Below, one piece after another: positions 47,128-55,645 of a stretch of DNA of 64,000 nucleotides. The DNA comes from Streptomyces zhihengii. Its GTDB lineage: Bacteria > Actinomycetota > Actinomycetes > Streptomycetales > Streptomycetaceae. Within the stretch, counting starts at the first letter, position 1. Each line of letters opens with the position of its first letter. The stretch spans positions 1,118,501 to 1,182,500 of the forward strand of contig NZ_JAFEJA010000002.1 of assembly GCF_016919245.1 (NCBI RefSeq), in the 5' to 3' direction. The notes below the pieces were generated by a model that saw only the letters and a list, made by a program, of their open reading frames with translations, was not told the origin of the DNA and did not search any database. The position numbers and the translations under genes were made by a program.

Positions 47128-47143
47128 CCGCGGGCGCCCGCGG
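47128..47143. terminator. Short perfect palindrome between convergent genes
   Basis: CCGCGGGCGCCCGCGG is self-complementary and fills the 27-base gap between tetR (plus) and the SpoIIE-type gene (minus). It is probably a shared terminator, although without a loop it is a weak candidate. Confidence 0.4.
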
Positions 47144-49840
47144 TCACCAGTTCCCGATGCCCTCGAACAGCGCCTCGCCCGGCGGCTGTCCGCCCTCGGC
47201 CAGCGACTGCTCGGCCCAGATCACCTTCCCGGCCGGCAGGTAGCGCGTCCCCCACCGGGAGGCGAGCTGCGCCACCAGGAACAGTCCCCGGCCGCCCTCG
47301 TCCGTCGCCGTGGCCCGCCGCAGGTGCGGCGAGGTGCTGCTGCCGTCCGACACCTCGCACACCAGCGTGCGGCCCGGATCGTGCAGCAGCCGCACGCCGA
47401 TCGGCCCGCTGCCGTACCGGACGGCGTTGGTGATCAGCTCGCTCAGCACCAGCTCGGTGGTGAACGCGATGTCCTCCAGCCCCCATTCGGCGAGCCGGCG
47501 GCTGCACGCCGCGCGCACCGGACCGACGGCCGACGGCTCCTGCGGCACCTCCCAGGAGGCGACCAGCGAGGGGTCCAGCCGCCGCGTGCGGGCCACCAGC
47601 AGCGCGATGTCGTCCCGCCGGCGGGCGGGCACCATCCCGGCGAACACGCCCTCGCAGATCTCCTCCACCGTGCCGTGCGCATGGGCCGCCAGCACCGAGC
47701 GCAGCTCCTCCAGGCCGACGTCGATGTCCCGCACCCGGTCCTCGACCAGCCCGTCCGTGTACAGCACCAGCCGGCTGCCCTCGGGCAGCACCAGCTCCGT
47801 GGACTCCACCGGCAGCGAGCCGACGCCCAGCGGCGGCGACACCGGCACCCCGACGAACTCCACCGTGCCGTCGGGGTGCACCAGCGCGGGCGCCAGGTGC
47901 CCGGCGGACGCCAGGGTGCACCGCCCGGAGACCGGGTCGTAGACCGCGTACAGGCAGGTTGCCCCGGTGGTGCCCTCACCCGCTCGGCGCTCCTCCCGGT
48001 CGAGGTGGCCCACCAGGTCGTCGAGCCGGGTCAGCAGCTCGTCCGGCGGCAGGTCGAGGGTGGAGAAGTTGTGCACCCCGGTCCGCAGCCGGCCCATGGT
48101 CGCCGCGGCGTGCAGACCGTGCCCGACCACGTCCCCGACGACCAGGGCCACCCGCAGGCCGGGCAGCGGGATGATGTCGAACCAGTCGCCGCCCACCCGC
48201 GCCTGCGCGGGCAGGTACCGGTACGCGGTGTCGAGCGCCGGCTGGCTCGGCAGCACATGCGGGAGCAGGCTGCGCTGGAGCGTCTCGGCCATGGTGTGCT
48301 CACGGGTGAAGCGGCGGGCGTTGTCGATGGCGACGGCGGCCCGCGCCGCCAGTTCCTCGGCGAACGACAGGTCCTCCTCCCCGAACGGCTCCGCCCGCTG
48401 CGCCCGCCAGAAGCTGACCATCCCGAGCACCACCCCGCTGGCCTGGAGCGGCACGGTGACCAGCGAGTGCACCCCGTAGGCGAGCGCCCCCGCGGCGCCC
48501 TGCGGGTCCTGCGCCCGCCACGCCTCCGCGCTCCCCAGATTCGCCTCCAGCACCGCGTGGCCGCCGGCCATCGCCCGCGCCATCGGTGTCGCGTGGGCGA
48601 CGAACCGTACCGGGTCGCCCACGGGCTGGAACGGATGGTCCGGATCCACGCCGCTGAGCGCGGCACGCCGCATCGTCGTCGGCGGATCCGGCGGGTCGTC
48701 GCCGCTCAGCACGGCGTCCGGCAGCTCGACGGTGACGAAGTCGGCGAACCGCGGCACCGCCACGCCCGACAGCTCCTCGGCCGTCCGTACCACGTCCAGG
48801 GTGGTCCCGATCCGCACGCCCGCCTCGTAGAGGATCTTCAGCCGCTCCCGGGCCACCTCGGCCGTGCCCGCGAGCGACCGCAGCTCCGTGGTGTCGCGCA
48901 GGGTGGCCACGCAGCCCGAGCTGCCGCCGTACGGCGCCGTCGGCCGGGTGTTCACCGCCAGCAGCCGGTCACCGGCCAGGTGCACCTCGTCGGTCACCGA
49001 CCGGCCGGACACGAGCAGGGCGGCGATGCCCTCGTCGAGGCCCAGCTCGGTGACCGGACGCCCGTCCGCCTCCCGGGTGATCTCCAGCAGCCGGCGGGCC
49101 TCGTCGTTGGCCAGCACCAGCCGGTTGTCGTCGCCGACGATCAGCACGCCCTCGCGCACCGCGTGCAGCACCGCGTCGTGGTGCTCGTACATGCGGGTCA
49201 TCTCGCTCGGCCCGATGCCGTGCGTCTGCCGGCGCAGCCGCCGGCTGACCAGCGCGGCGCTGACGGTCGCCAGGGCCAGCGCGGCGCCCGCCGACGTCAG
49301 GAACACCGGAAGCTGCCGGTCGACCTCGTCGCCGACGGTGCCGATCTGCACCCCGGCGCCGACCAGACCGATCACCGCCCCGTCGGCCCCCGTGACGGGG
49401 GCGATGGCCCGCGCCGCGTCCGTCGGGGCGCCCTTGAAGATCTCGGTGAACGCCCCCTCCCGCAGAGCCCGCTCCACACCTTCGTTCACCTCGCCGACCA
49501 GCCGCGGGTCGGTGTCGGCCAGGCGCGTTCCGTCGGTCGCCATGACGTTGATGAAGTCGACGCCCGCCTCCGACCCCGCCTCCGCCATCAGCGGCTGGAG
49601 CGCGTCGCCCGGATCGCCGGACCGCAGCGCCGCGACGATGCCGGGGGAGTGGGCGAAGGAGGCGGCCGCCGCCAGCGAGCGCTCCCGGGCGGCCTGCTCG
49701 CTCTCGTTGCGTGCCTGGATGACCAGGACGACCAGGGCGGCCGTGATCAGCAGGACGGCGACGACCACCTGGAGGAACAGCACCTGGCCGGCGACGCTGC
49801 GGGCGTCCAGCGCGGCCCTGGTCCGCTGCCACCAGGACAT
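47144..49840 (-). CDS. Membrane SpoIIE-type PP2C phosphatase with Cache-like sensor, PAS, GAF and HATPase domains
   Basis: This 898-aa multidomain signal protein starts at MSWWQRTRAAL (start chosen by homology of the membrane entry; no strong ribosome site). Order: helix 20-42, an extracytoplasmic single-Cache-like domain (43-185), a second helix about 195-215, PAS (235-330), GAF (345-515), SpoIIE phosphatase (535-750) with RVGGDWFDI and VGDVVGHG metal motifs, and a C-terminal RsbW-like ATPase (765-895) with ELITNAVRYG and EGGRGLFLV. Such proteins combine anti-anti-sigma phosphatase and anti-sigma kinase activity in one chain, controlling SigB-like factors. It is one of several phosphatases of this class in the window. 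Confidence 0.92.
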   Translation of the reverse strand: MSWWQRTRAALDARSVAGQVLFLQVVVAVLLITAALVVLVIQARNESEQAARERSLAAAASFAHSPGIVAALRSGDPGDALQPLMAEAGSEAGVDFINVMATDGTRLADTDPRLVGEVNEGVERALREGAFTEIFKGAPTDAARAIAPVTGADGAVIGLVGAGVQIGTVGDEVDRQLPVFLTSAGAALALATVSAALVSRRLRRQTHGIGPSEMTRMYEHHDAVLHAVREGVLIVGDDNRLVLANDEARRLLEITREADGRPVTELGLDEGIAALLVSGRSVTDEVHLAGDRLLAVNTRPTAPYGGSSGCVATLRDTTELRSLAGTAEVARERLKILYEAGVRIGTTLDVVRTAEELSGVAVPRFADFVTVELPDAVLSGDDPPDPPTTMRRAALSGVDPDHPFQPVGDPVRFVAHATPMARAMAGGHAVLEANLGSAEAWRAQDPQGAAGALAYGVHSLVTVPLQASGVVLGMVSFWRAQRAEPFGEEDLSFAEELAARAAVAIDNARRFTREHTMAETLQRSLLPHVLPSQPALDTAYRYLPAQARVGGDWFDIIPLPGLRVALVVGDVVGHGLHAAATMGRLRTGVHNFSTLDLPPDELLTRLDDLVGHLDREERRAGEGTTGATCLYAVYDPVSGRCTLASAGHLAPALVHPDGTVEFVGVPVSPPLGVGSLPVESTELVLPEGSRLVLYTDGLVEDRVRDIDVGLEELRSVLAAHAHGTVEEICEGVFAGMVPARRRDDIALLVARTRRLDPSLVASWEVPQEPSAVGPVRAACSRRLAEWGLEDIAFTTELVLSELITNAVRYGSGPIGVRLLHDPGRTLVCEVSDGSSTSPHLRRATATDEGGRGLFLVAQLASRWGTRYLPAGKVIWAEQSLAEGGQPPGEALFEGIGNW

Positions 49841-50035
49841 CCGCGACGTCCGCGCGCCCCGGGGCGCCCGCCCCTTCACGGCCCCGGGCCCGTGCCGCGC
49901 CCGCGCGGGGCGGGCCCGCCACCGCCGGTGGCGGGGTCGGCGTTCCTGGACCGCCCGTACAGCCCGACCATGGTCCCTTTCTAGCATCCGGCCCCGCCCC
50001 GGTGCCCCGCCCGCGCACATCCGACCGCCCGCACC

Positions 50036-50067
50036 GCCCGCCGAACCGGCGCGCCGGTTCGGCGGGC
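50036..50067. repeat. Perfect 32-bp palindrome in a divergent intergenic region
   Basis: The sixteen-base arm GCCCGCCGAACCGGCG is followed at once by its exact complement. Beyond it, GACCGCCCG (from 50023) can pair with CGGGCGGTC (to 50077) after a small bulge, making a larger cruciform. It lies upstream of both flanking genes (minus gene start 49840, plus gene start 50106), so a regulatory role is as likely as termination. Confidence 0.85.
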
Positions 50068-50105
50068 CGGGCGGTCGCGGCGGGAGGTGCGGTACTGATA
50101 GGCGA

Positions 50106-51224
50106 ATGGACCGCATCGGCAGGAAATGGCCCAGATACACCCTCGTCGTGCCCTGGACACTGCTCGTCGCCGGGGTGGTGCTGGAGTTCTCCACGCCGGA
50201 ACGCGTCAGCGCCAGCCCGCTGCTCGCCCTGGCCTGCGTCTTCGCCGGCAGCACCGCCTCGCTGCGGACCACCGTCCACGTGTCGGTCGTCGCGGTCGTC
50301 TTCGAGGTCCTCTCCGGCGTCAACCAGGGCGTCTTCGAGGCGCACGAGGTCGTCGAGAACCTCTTCGTCGCGCTGGCCGGGCTCCTCGCGGTGGACCTGA
50401 ACCGCCTGCTGAACCGCTACGGCCACCGCATCGAGGCCGCGGAGACGGTGGCCAGGGCCGCCCAGCTCGCCCTGCTGCCCGTCCCGCCCCGCGAGGTCGG
50501 CGACCTCAGGATCGCCGCCGTCTACCGCACCGCCCAGTCCGACGCCCGGATCGGCGGCGACGTCTACGGCGTCCAGGAGACCCCCTTCGGGGTGCGCGCC
50601 CTCATCGGCGACGTCCGGGGCAAGGGGCTCGGCGCCGTGTCGACGGTCGCCGTCCTGCTGGCCGTCTTCCGCGAGGCGGCCGAGGAGGAGCCCGACCTGG
50701 TGGCCGTCGCGGACCGGCTGGAGCGCTGCCTGGAGCGCGAGGGCAGACGCCGGGGCGGCCTGGAGCAGACGGAGGGCTTCACCACGGCCCTGCTGGCGGA
50801 GTTCCCGCCGGTGGGAGGCCGCTTGCGGCTGCTCAACTGCGGCCACCCCGCGCCGTACGCGGTGGACGCGGACGGCATCCGGAGCCTCGACCCCGGCGAC
50901 TTCTCCCTGCCGCTGGGCATGGGCCCCCTGGCGGACACCGCGCGGACGGTCGACGAGTACCCGTTCCCGGACGGCGCGAGCCTCGTCCTCGTCACCGACG
51001 GCATCACCGAGGCCCGCAACCACGACGGCGCCTTCTTCACGCCGCTCACGGCGCTCGGCGACTGCGACTCGGGTGACCCCGACGCGGTGCTCGAAGCCCT
51101 GCTGCGCGCGGTGAGCGCCTGGTCGGGGCCCTCGCCGGACGACGACAGCGCGGTCATGGTGCTGAACCGCTGCCCGGCGCCGCAGGGCGCCCGCCTCCCC
51201 GCCGGCTCCACCCGCGCGAGGTGA
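50106..51224 (+). CDS. Membrane-anchored SpoIIE-type PP2C phosphatase
   Basis: This 372-aa protein has four hydrophobic segments in residues 10-100 (VVPWTLLVAGVVLEF onward), a short helical linker ending EAAETVARAAQLALLPVPP, and a SpoIIE phosphatase domain (about 140-355). Metal motifs are present: ARIGGDVYGV, LIGDVRGKG, LVTDGITEARN and DDDSAVMV. The family (RsbU-like) dephosphorylates anti-anti-sigma factors. It lacks PAS/GAF modules, so the membrane part may be the sensor. It is divergent from the large SpoIIE-type gene across the palindrome. Its end is duplicated just downstream. Confidence 0.9.
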   Translation: MDRIGRKWPRYTLVVPWTLLVAGVVLEFSTPERVSASPLLALACVFAGSTASLRTTVHVSVVAVVFEVLSGVNQGVFEAHEVVENLFVALAGLLAVDLNRLLNRYGHRIEAAETVARAAQLALLPVPPREVGDLRIAAVYRTAQSDARIGGDVYGVQETPFGVRALIGDVRGKGLGAVSTVAVLLAVFREAAEEEPDLVAVADRLERCLEREGRRRGGLEQTEGFTTALLAEFPPVGGRLRLLNCGHPAPYAVDADGIRSLDPGDFSLPLGMGPLADTARTVDEYPFPDGASLVLVTDGITEARNHDGAFFTPLTALGDCDSGDPDAVLEALLRAVSAWSGPSPDDDSAVMVLNRCPAPQGARLPAGSTRAR

Positions 51225-51267
51225 CCGGGTCCCGCCCCGCCGGCCCCACCGCACGAGGTGACCGGGG
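51201..51267 (+). repeat. Direct repeat of the phosphatase gene end and stop codon
   Basis: Copy 1 (51201-51229) spans the last codons and the TGA. Copy 2 (51239-51267) lies after the gene. They differ by two substitutions and one deleted base; the identical core is CGAGGTGACCGGG. Confidence 0.85.
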
Positions 51268-51279
51268 AGGCGCCGGGGG

Positions 51280-52407
51280 TCAGCCGGGGCCGAGCAGCCG
51301 GGTCCCGGCGGCCGGGAAGCCGCGCGCCCACCAGTGGTCGTAGCGGCGGTAGACCAGCGGGTCCCGGTCCGCCAGCAGGGCCGTCAGCGACACCGCCTCC
51401 GCGGCCAGCCCCTCCCACACCGCCTCCGGCAGCCCGTGGAAGGCCGTGGCCTCGATCCCCCCGGCGACCGCCCGCCACACCCCCGCGACCCGGCCGTCCA
51501 CCAGCAGCGTGGGCAGCACGTCGCCGTTCACCCGGATCACCTCCCGGCGGTACTCGGGCGGTATCACCCGCCCGCGGTCCGCGTAGGCCAGCAGCACGCT
51601 GTCCCACATCGCCATCAGCCGCGGCGGCGCCGGGGTGTCCTCGTCCGGCCGCGGCGCCCCGGGGACGTCGAACAGCACGGTGCCCTCCGGGCCCGCCAGC
51701 TCCTCCACCTCGCCGTCCAGCGCCCGCACCGCGGCCCTCACCCGGCTCCGGGTGGCCATCGTGAACTGGGCCATGTCCGCCACCGACGCGGGCCCGAAGC
51801 CCGCCAGGTACCGCAACAGCAGCATCCGCAGCCCGGCGTCCGCGGCCTGCGGGTCGGCCAGGCGGGGCGGTGTGCCGGGACCGGCCCAGGTGTGCCGGGC
51901 CCCGAACGACCAGGGCCCCGGCACCGGCGCGTGCCACAGCGGTGCGTACTGGCGCAGCATCCGCCACGCCGGCGCCTCCAGCGGCGCACCCAGACGCTCC
52001 TCGGCCCAGGCCCGCGCCTCGGCGTCCGCACGCGGCCGGCCCGTGTACTCCAGCAGACCCGCGACGAGGCCGGCGGTCTCCTCGGGGCCGAGCCGCGCGG
52101 CCCGCAGCGTCGGCTCCATCGCCTCCCGGAACACCCCGAAGTCCGCGGCGTCCACCAGGTGCAGCGTGACCCGCATCAGCGTCGACTTGGCCAGCCGGCG
52201 ACCGGCCAGCGCCGCGTCCAGGGACGCCGGGTCGAAGCCGTCGATCCGGTTCCACAGCGCCAGGTACGGCGAGGCGTGCTGCTGCGCCTGGAGGGCGACC
52301 ACCCGCCGCACCGCCTCCACCACGTCCAGCGGCTCCCGCTCCAGCAGCAACTGCCGTGCGAGAGTGGACCGGTTGAGAGCACGCGCGCTGATCACCATGA
52401 CCGCCAT
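51280..52407 (-). CDS. AlkZ/YcaQ-like winged-helix DNA-binding protein (HTH_42, possible DNA glycosylase)
   Basis: This 375-aa protein belongs to the HTH_42 (PF06224) superfamily, which includes Streptomyces AlkZ and E. coli YcaQ glycosylases that unhook interstrand crosslinks. The family Q-x-Q motif is present in ALQAQQHASPYLALWNR (about residue 42), followed by the STLMRVTLHLV segment and the three-winged-helix pattern through FGPASVADMAQF. Two starts, 52407 and 52398, are possible and neither has a strong site. AlkZ relatives often self-protect antibiotic producers, but most paralogues of this family have unproven functions. No crosslinking-agent genes are seen nearby. Confidence 0.8.
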   Translation of the reverse strand: MAVMVISARALNRSTLARQLLLEREPLDVVEAVRRVVALQAQQHASPYLALWNRIDGFDPASLDAALAGRRLAKSTLMRVTLHLVDAADFGVFREAMEPTLRAARLGPEETAGLVAGLLEYTGRPRADAEARAWAEERLGAPLEAPAWRMLRQYAPLWHAPVPGPWSFGARHTWAGPGTPPRLADPQAADAGLRMLLLRYLAGFGPASVADMAQFTMATRSRVRAAVRALDGEVEELAGPEGTVLFDVPGAPRPDEDTPAPPRLMAMWDSVLLAYADRGRVIPPEYRREVIRVNGDVLPTLLVDGRVAGVWRAVAGGIEATAFHGLPEAVWEGLAAEAVSLTALLADRDPLVYRRYDHWWARGFPAAGTRLLGPG

Positions 52408-52419
52408 TCTCGCCCGCCG

Positions 52420-52521
52420 CCCCGCGTCGCCCGGCTCCCGGGTACACGTCCCGCCCCGCGTCGCCCGGCTCCCGGGTACACGTCCCGGGCCGCGCCGCCC
52501 CGCTCCCGCGTGCACGTCCCG
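52420..52521 (-). repeat. Three tandem 34-bp repeats upstream of the AlkZ-like gene
   Basis: Units at 52420-52453 and 52454-52487 are identical (34 bases, including GGCTCCCGGGTACACGTCCC). The third, 52488-52521, is diverged but keeps GCACGTCCCG at its end, and the start of a fourth follows. The rest of the gap to 52757 holds no gene that I can support. Confidence 0.95.
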
Positions 52522-52757
52522 GGCCGCGGCGCATCGACCGATCGGACGACACCGCCGTCGGCCGGCCGGCCCTCCCGCCCGATCCGCTGTGCCGACCCGC
52601 CCGCCCGGGGCGGAGGGCGAGGATGGGACACGGAGGCCGGCCCGCACGGGCCGCGCCGACCCCGGCGGCGCACGCACCCCCCGAAGCGTGCGCCGCCGGC
52701 CCCGGGCCGCTCGCACCGGCCCGGCGCGAGGCCGCACCGAGTACGAGGAGCACCGCC

Positions 52758-53354
52758 ATGAACGCGCCCGACCGCGCCCTGCTGGAGGCCGCCGCCCACG
52801 GTGACGCCGACGCCGTGCGCGCCGCCCTCGACGGCGGAGCCGCCGTCGACGTCCGCGACGAGCACCGCCGCACACCGCTGCTGCTCGCCGCGCTCGCCGA
52901 CCACACCGACGCCGCCCGTGTGCTGGTCGCCGCCGGAGCCGACCCCGACGCCCGGGACGACCGGCTCGACAGCCCCTGGCTGGTCACCGGCGTCACCGGC
53001 AGCGTCGCGATGATGCGGATCCTGCTGCCCGCGGGCCCCGACCCGACGGTGACCAACCGCTTCGGCGGGGCCTCGCTCATCCCGGCCGCCGAACGCGGCC
53101 ACGTCGACTACGTGCGCGCCGTGCTCCGCGAGAGCGACGTCGACGTCGACCACGTCAACCAGCTCGGCTGGACCGCCCTGCTGGAGGCGGTGATCCTCGG
53201 CGACGGCGGCCGCGCCCACGAGGAGATCGTCGAACTGCTCGTCACCGCGGGCGCCGACCCCGGGCTCGCCGACCAGGACGGCGTCACCGCCCTCGGCCAC
53301 GCCGAACGGCGCGGCTTCGCCGGGATCGCCGGACTGCTGAGGGCCGTGCGATGA
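52758..53354 (+). CDS. Ankyrin-repeat protein
   Basis: This 198-aa protein starts at the ATG after GAGGAG. It has about five ankyrin repeats: ALLEAAAHGDADAVRAAL, then RTPLLLAALADHTDAARVLVAAGADPDARD, a divergent third, and LGWTALLEAVILGD with VELLVTAGADPGLADQDG near the end. Ankyrin proteins mediate protein binding. There is no signal peptide, so it is cytoplasmic. The stop overlaps the start of the lipoprotein gene (ATGA), an unusual partner. The binding target is not known. Confidence 0.9.
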   Translation: MNAPDRALLEAAAHGDADAVRAALDGGAAVDVRDEHRRTPLLLAALADHTDAARVLVAAGADPDARDDRLDSPWLVTGVTGSVAMMRILLPAGPDPTVTNRFGGASLIPAAERGHVDYVRAVLRESDVDVDHVNQLGWTALLEAVILGDGGRAHEEIVELLVTAGADPGLADQDGVTALGHAERRGFAGIAGLLRAVR

Positions 53355-54478
53355 GGCGGGCAGCGAGCGCCGCCGCCGGCGTCGCCGCCCTGGTCGTCCT
53401 GGCGACCGGCTGCGCCGCCGGGGCGGACACCGGCCCCGCGCCGCGCGGCACGCCGAGTGCCGCCGCCGGGTCCCCGGCCGCGCCCGCGCCCTCCGGCCGG
53501 ACGCCCTCGGGGAGCCTGCTGGTGGCCGACTTCGGCGCGGACACCGTCACCTTCGTCGACCCCGCCCGGGGCGCCTTCGACTCGGTCGAGGTCGGCACCG
53601 CGCCGTACGGCCTCGTCGTCGGCGACGACGGACGGGCCTGGGTGGCCACCGCCGAGGGCGTCGCCGTCGTCGACACCGCCGGCCGGTCCCGGACCGCCCT
53701 GATCCCCTACGAGACGGACGGCATCGGCCCTCCGGAGCACGGCGAGTACCGGGGCGGGGGCATGGGCATCGCGCTCGCGCCGGACGGCCGCCATGTGTAC
53801 GTCGGCGTCAACCGGCCCGGCGGCGACGGCACGGTGGAGGTCGTCGACACCGCCTCGCTGGAGGTCACCGGCACCGCCGACGTGGGCCGCCGCCCCTTCG
53901 ACGTGGACGTCTCCCGCGACGGCCGCGAGGTGTACGCGACCGACCACGACTCCTTCGACGTCACCGTGGTGCGCGCCGACACCCTCGCCACGCGGCGGAT
54001 CGAGGTCGCGCCCTACGGCACCGAGGGCGGTCTGGGCTCGTGGCTCAAGCCGCACTACGCGGTGGTCCGGCCGTCGGACGGCCGCCTGCTGCTGCCGTTC
54101 GAGGGCGAGCGGCTGGTGGTCCTCGACCCGGCGAGCGGGGAGTCGCGCGTCGAGCGGATGACCGCCGACACCCACCAGCACGGCGCCGCGATCACCGCCG
54201 ACGGCACCCTGCTGGTCGTCGGCACCGGCCCGATCGACCCGTCGAGCGACGAGGGCCCCTCGCTGACCGTGCGCGCCCCGGACGGCCGTGAGCGGATCAT
54301 CCCGCTGGACGGCCCCCACGAGGACGTGGCCGTCTCCGCGGACGGCCGCACCGCCTACGTCACGGGCGGCTTCACCCGGGACGGCTACTGGGACGGGATC
54401 ACCGTGGTGGACCTGGACTCGGGCGACACCCGGCGTCTGCCGGCGGGCAGCCGTCCGCTGGGTGTGGCGGTCCTCTGA
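53351..54478 (+). CDS. Lipoprotein with YncE/YVTN-type beta-propeller
   Basis: This 375-aa protein has a lipoprotein signal peptide with lipobox LATGC, predicting lipidation of Cys21 after cleavage. Following an Ala/Pro-rich linker to about residue 55, several 40-45 residue blades repeat the pattern DFGADTVTFVDPARG / RPFDVDVSRDGREVYATDHDS / EDVAVSADGRTAYVTGG, typical of seven-bladed YVTN propellers. Such proteins are extracellular and bind ligands or redox partners. It is coupled to the ankyrin gene. A very strong hairpin follows the gene. Confidence 0.9.
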   Translation: MRRAASAAAGVAALVVLATGCAAGADTGPAPRGTPSAAAGSPAAPAPSGRTPSGSLLVADFGADTVTFVDPARGAFDSVEVGTAPYGLVVGDDGRAWVATAEGVAVVDTAGRSRTALIPYETDGIGPPEHGEYRGGGMGIALAPDGRHVYVGVNRPGGDGTVEVVDTASLEVTGTADVGRRPFDVDVSRDGREVYATDHDSFDVTVVRADTLATRRIEVAPYGTEGGLGSWLKPHYAVVRPSDGRLLLPFEGERLVVLDPASGESRVERMTADTHQHGAAITADGTLLVVGTGPIDPSSDEGPSLTVRAPDGRERIIPLDGPHEDVAVSADGRTAYVTGGFTRDGYWDGITVVDLDSGDTRRLPAGSRPLGVAVL

Positions 54479-54934
<456 letters not shown>

Positions 54935-54954
54935 CGCGCGTACCACCCGCCGCG

Positions 54955-54980
54955 CCCCCCGGAGCAGCCGCTCCGGGGGG
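54955..54980 (+). terminator. Hairpin terminator of the cold-shock gene
   Basis: Eleven-base perfect arms CCCCCCGGAGC and GCTCCGGGGGG flank the loop AGCC, 20 bases after the stop codon. Confidence 0.85.
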
Positions 54981-55031
54981 TGCGGTCGTCGGGGGGCGTC
55001 CGCGCACCGCGCGGTCGCCGGGCGGCCCCGT

Positions 55032-55209
55032 ACCGCGAGCTTGCTGCCCGGCCCCCTCAACTGCGGTTGCTTCCCGCTCCCTCAGCCGCGGTTGCTGCCC
55101 GCTCCCGCACCCGCGGTCCTTCGCCGGCCCGTACCGCCGGTCGTCATCCGCCCCGCCCCGTGCGGTTGTTGCCCCGGCCCCCGTAACCGCGGCTGTCCGC
55201 GGGCCCGCA
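55032..55209 (+). repeat. Degenerate tandem array of about seven 25-bp units
   Basis: Units of 24-28 bases start near 55032, 55060, 55085, 55110, 55135, 55160 and 55186. The best units (55060, 55085, 55110) are exactly 25 bases and share a core like CCGCGGTTGCTGCCCGCTCC. The array lies in a 443-base gene-free stretch between the csp terminator and the leader ORF at 55378. Nothing else recognisable is seen between 55210 and 55340. Confidence 0.75.
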
Positions 55210-55342
55210 CCCGTCCGGTGCGTCCGTGGCCCCGCGCACGCACCGGCCGGGGCCCGTGGGCCGCGGCCCCGGACCGGCCCCCCGGCCCGCGCCACGCCTC
55301 TCCGCCCCGGGAGCCCGGGACATCTCAACTGGCGGGCAGCCG

Positions 55343-55371
55343 TTGATCGTTGCATCCCGCCGTGCTGCAAT
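55343..55371 (+). promoter_or_regulatory. Candidate promoter for a leaderless leader ORF
   Basis: TTGATC (55343-55348) and TGCAAT (55366-55371) are 17 bases apart. Transcription starting seven bases further on would begin at the GTG of the leader ORF (55378). A TTGCA-N11-TGCAA inverted repeat overlaps the spacer and -10. Confidence 0.4.
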
Positions 55372-55377
55372 ACCCGC

Positions 55378-55461
55378 GTGACAGGTCACTCCTGGCTGCG
55401 CCGGCGCCTCTTCCTGGACCTCGCGCGGACGTCGTCCGCGGCGTGTTCCGCGCGCCCCTGA
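55378..55461 (+). CDS. Putative 27-aa leader peptide (actinobacterial cysteine-type leader)
   Basis: A GTG start, apparently leaderless, opens 27 codons ending RRRLFLDLARTSSAACSARP. The ending, with R-R-x-x-x-D-L-x-R-x-S-S-A-x-C, matches the short leader peptides that precede many actinobacterial sulfur-assimilation genes, where Cys codons near the stop attenuate downstream expression. Here the next gene, 185 bases further, encodes a secreted propeller-like protein rather than a sulfur gene. Identification rests on this resemblance and on the promoter spacing. Confidence 0.5.
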   Translation: MTGHSWLRRRLFLDLARTSSAACSARP

Positions 55462-55645
55462 CCCCGCGCCCCTGACCTGGCGCGCACCCGCGCCCGGTCC
55501 TGCGGTCACCCTCTCCCTCCCCTTCCGCGCGTTGCCCGCGCCCTCCCGCGTCGCGCCCGTCCGTCCGCGCGCCCGCGCGCCCCGCCGTGCCGGGGGCCGC
55601 CGGCGTGCCGTCCGCGTGCGCCGCCGACCCCAACGGAGCCGCCCC

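Noticed and set aside
55032..55209. CRISPR array
   Set aside because: The units are contiguous and degenerate with no unique spacers, and there are no cas genes.
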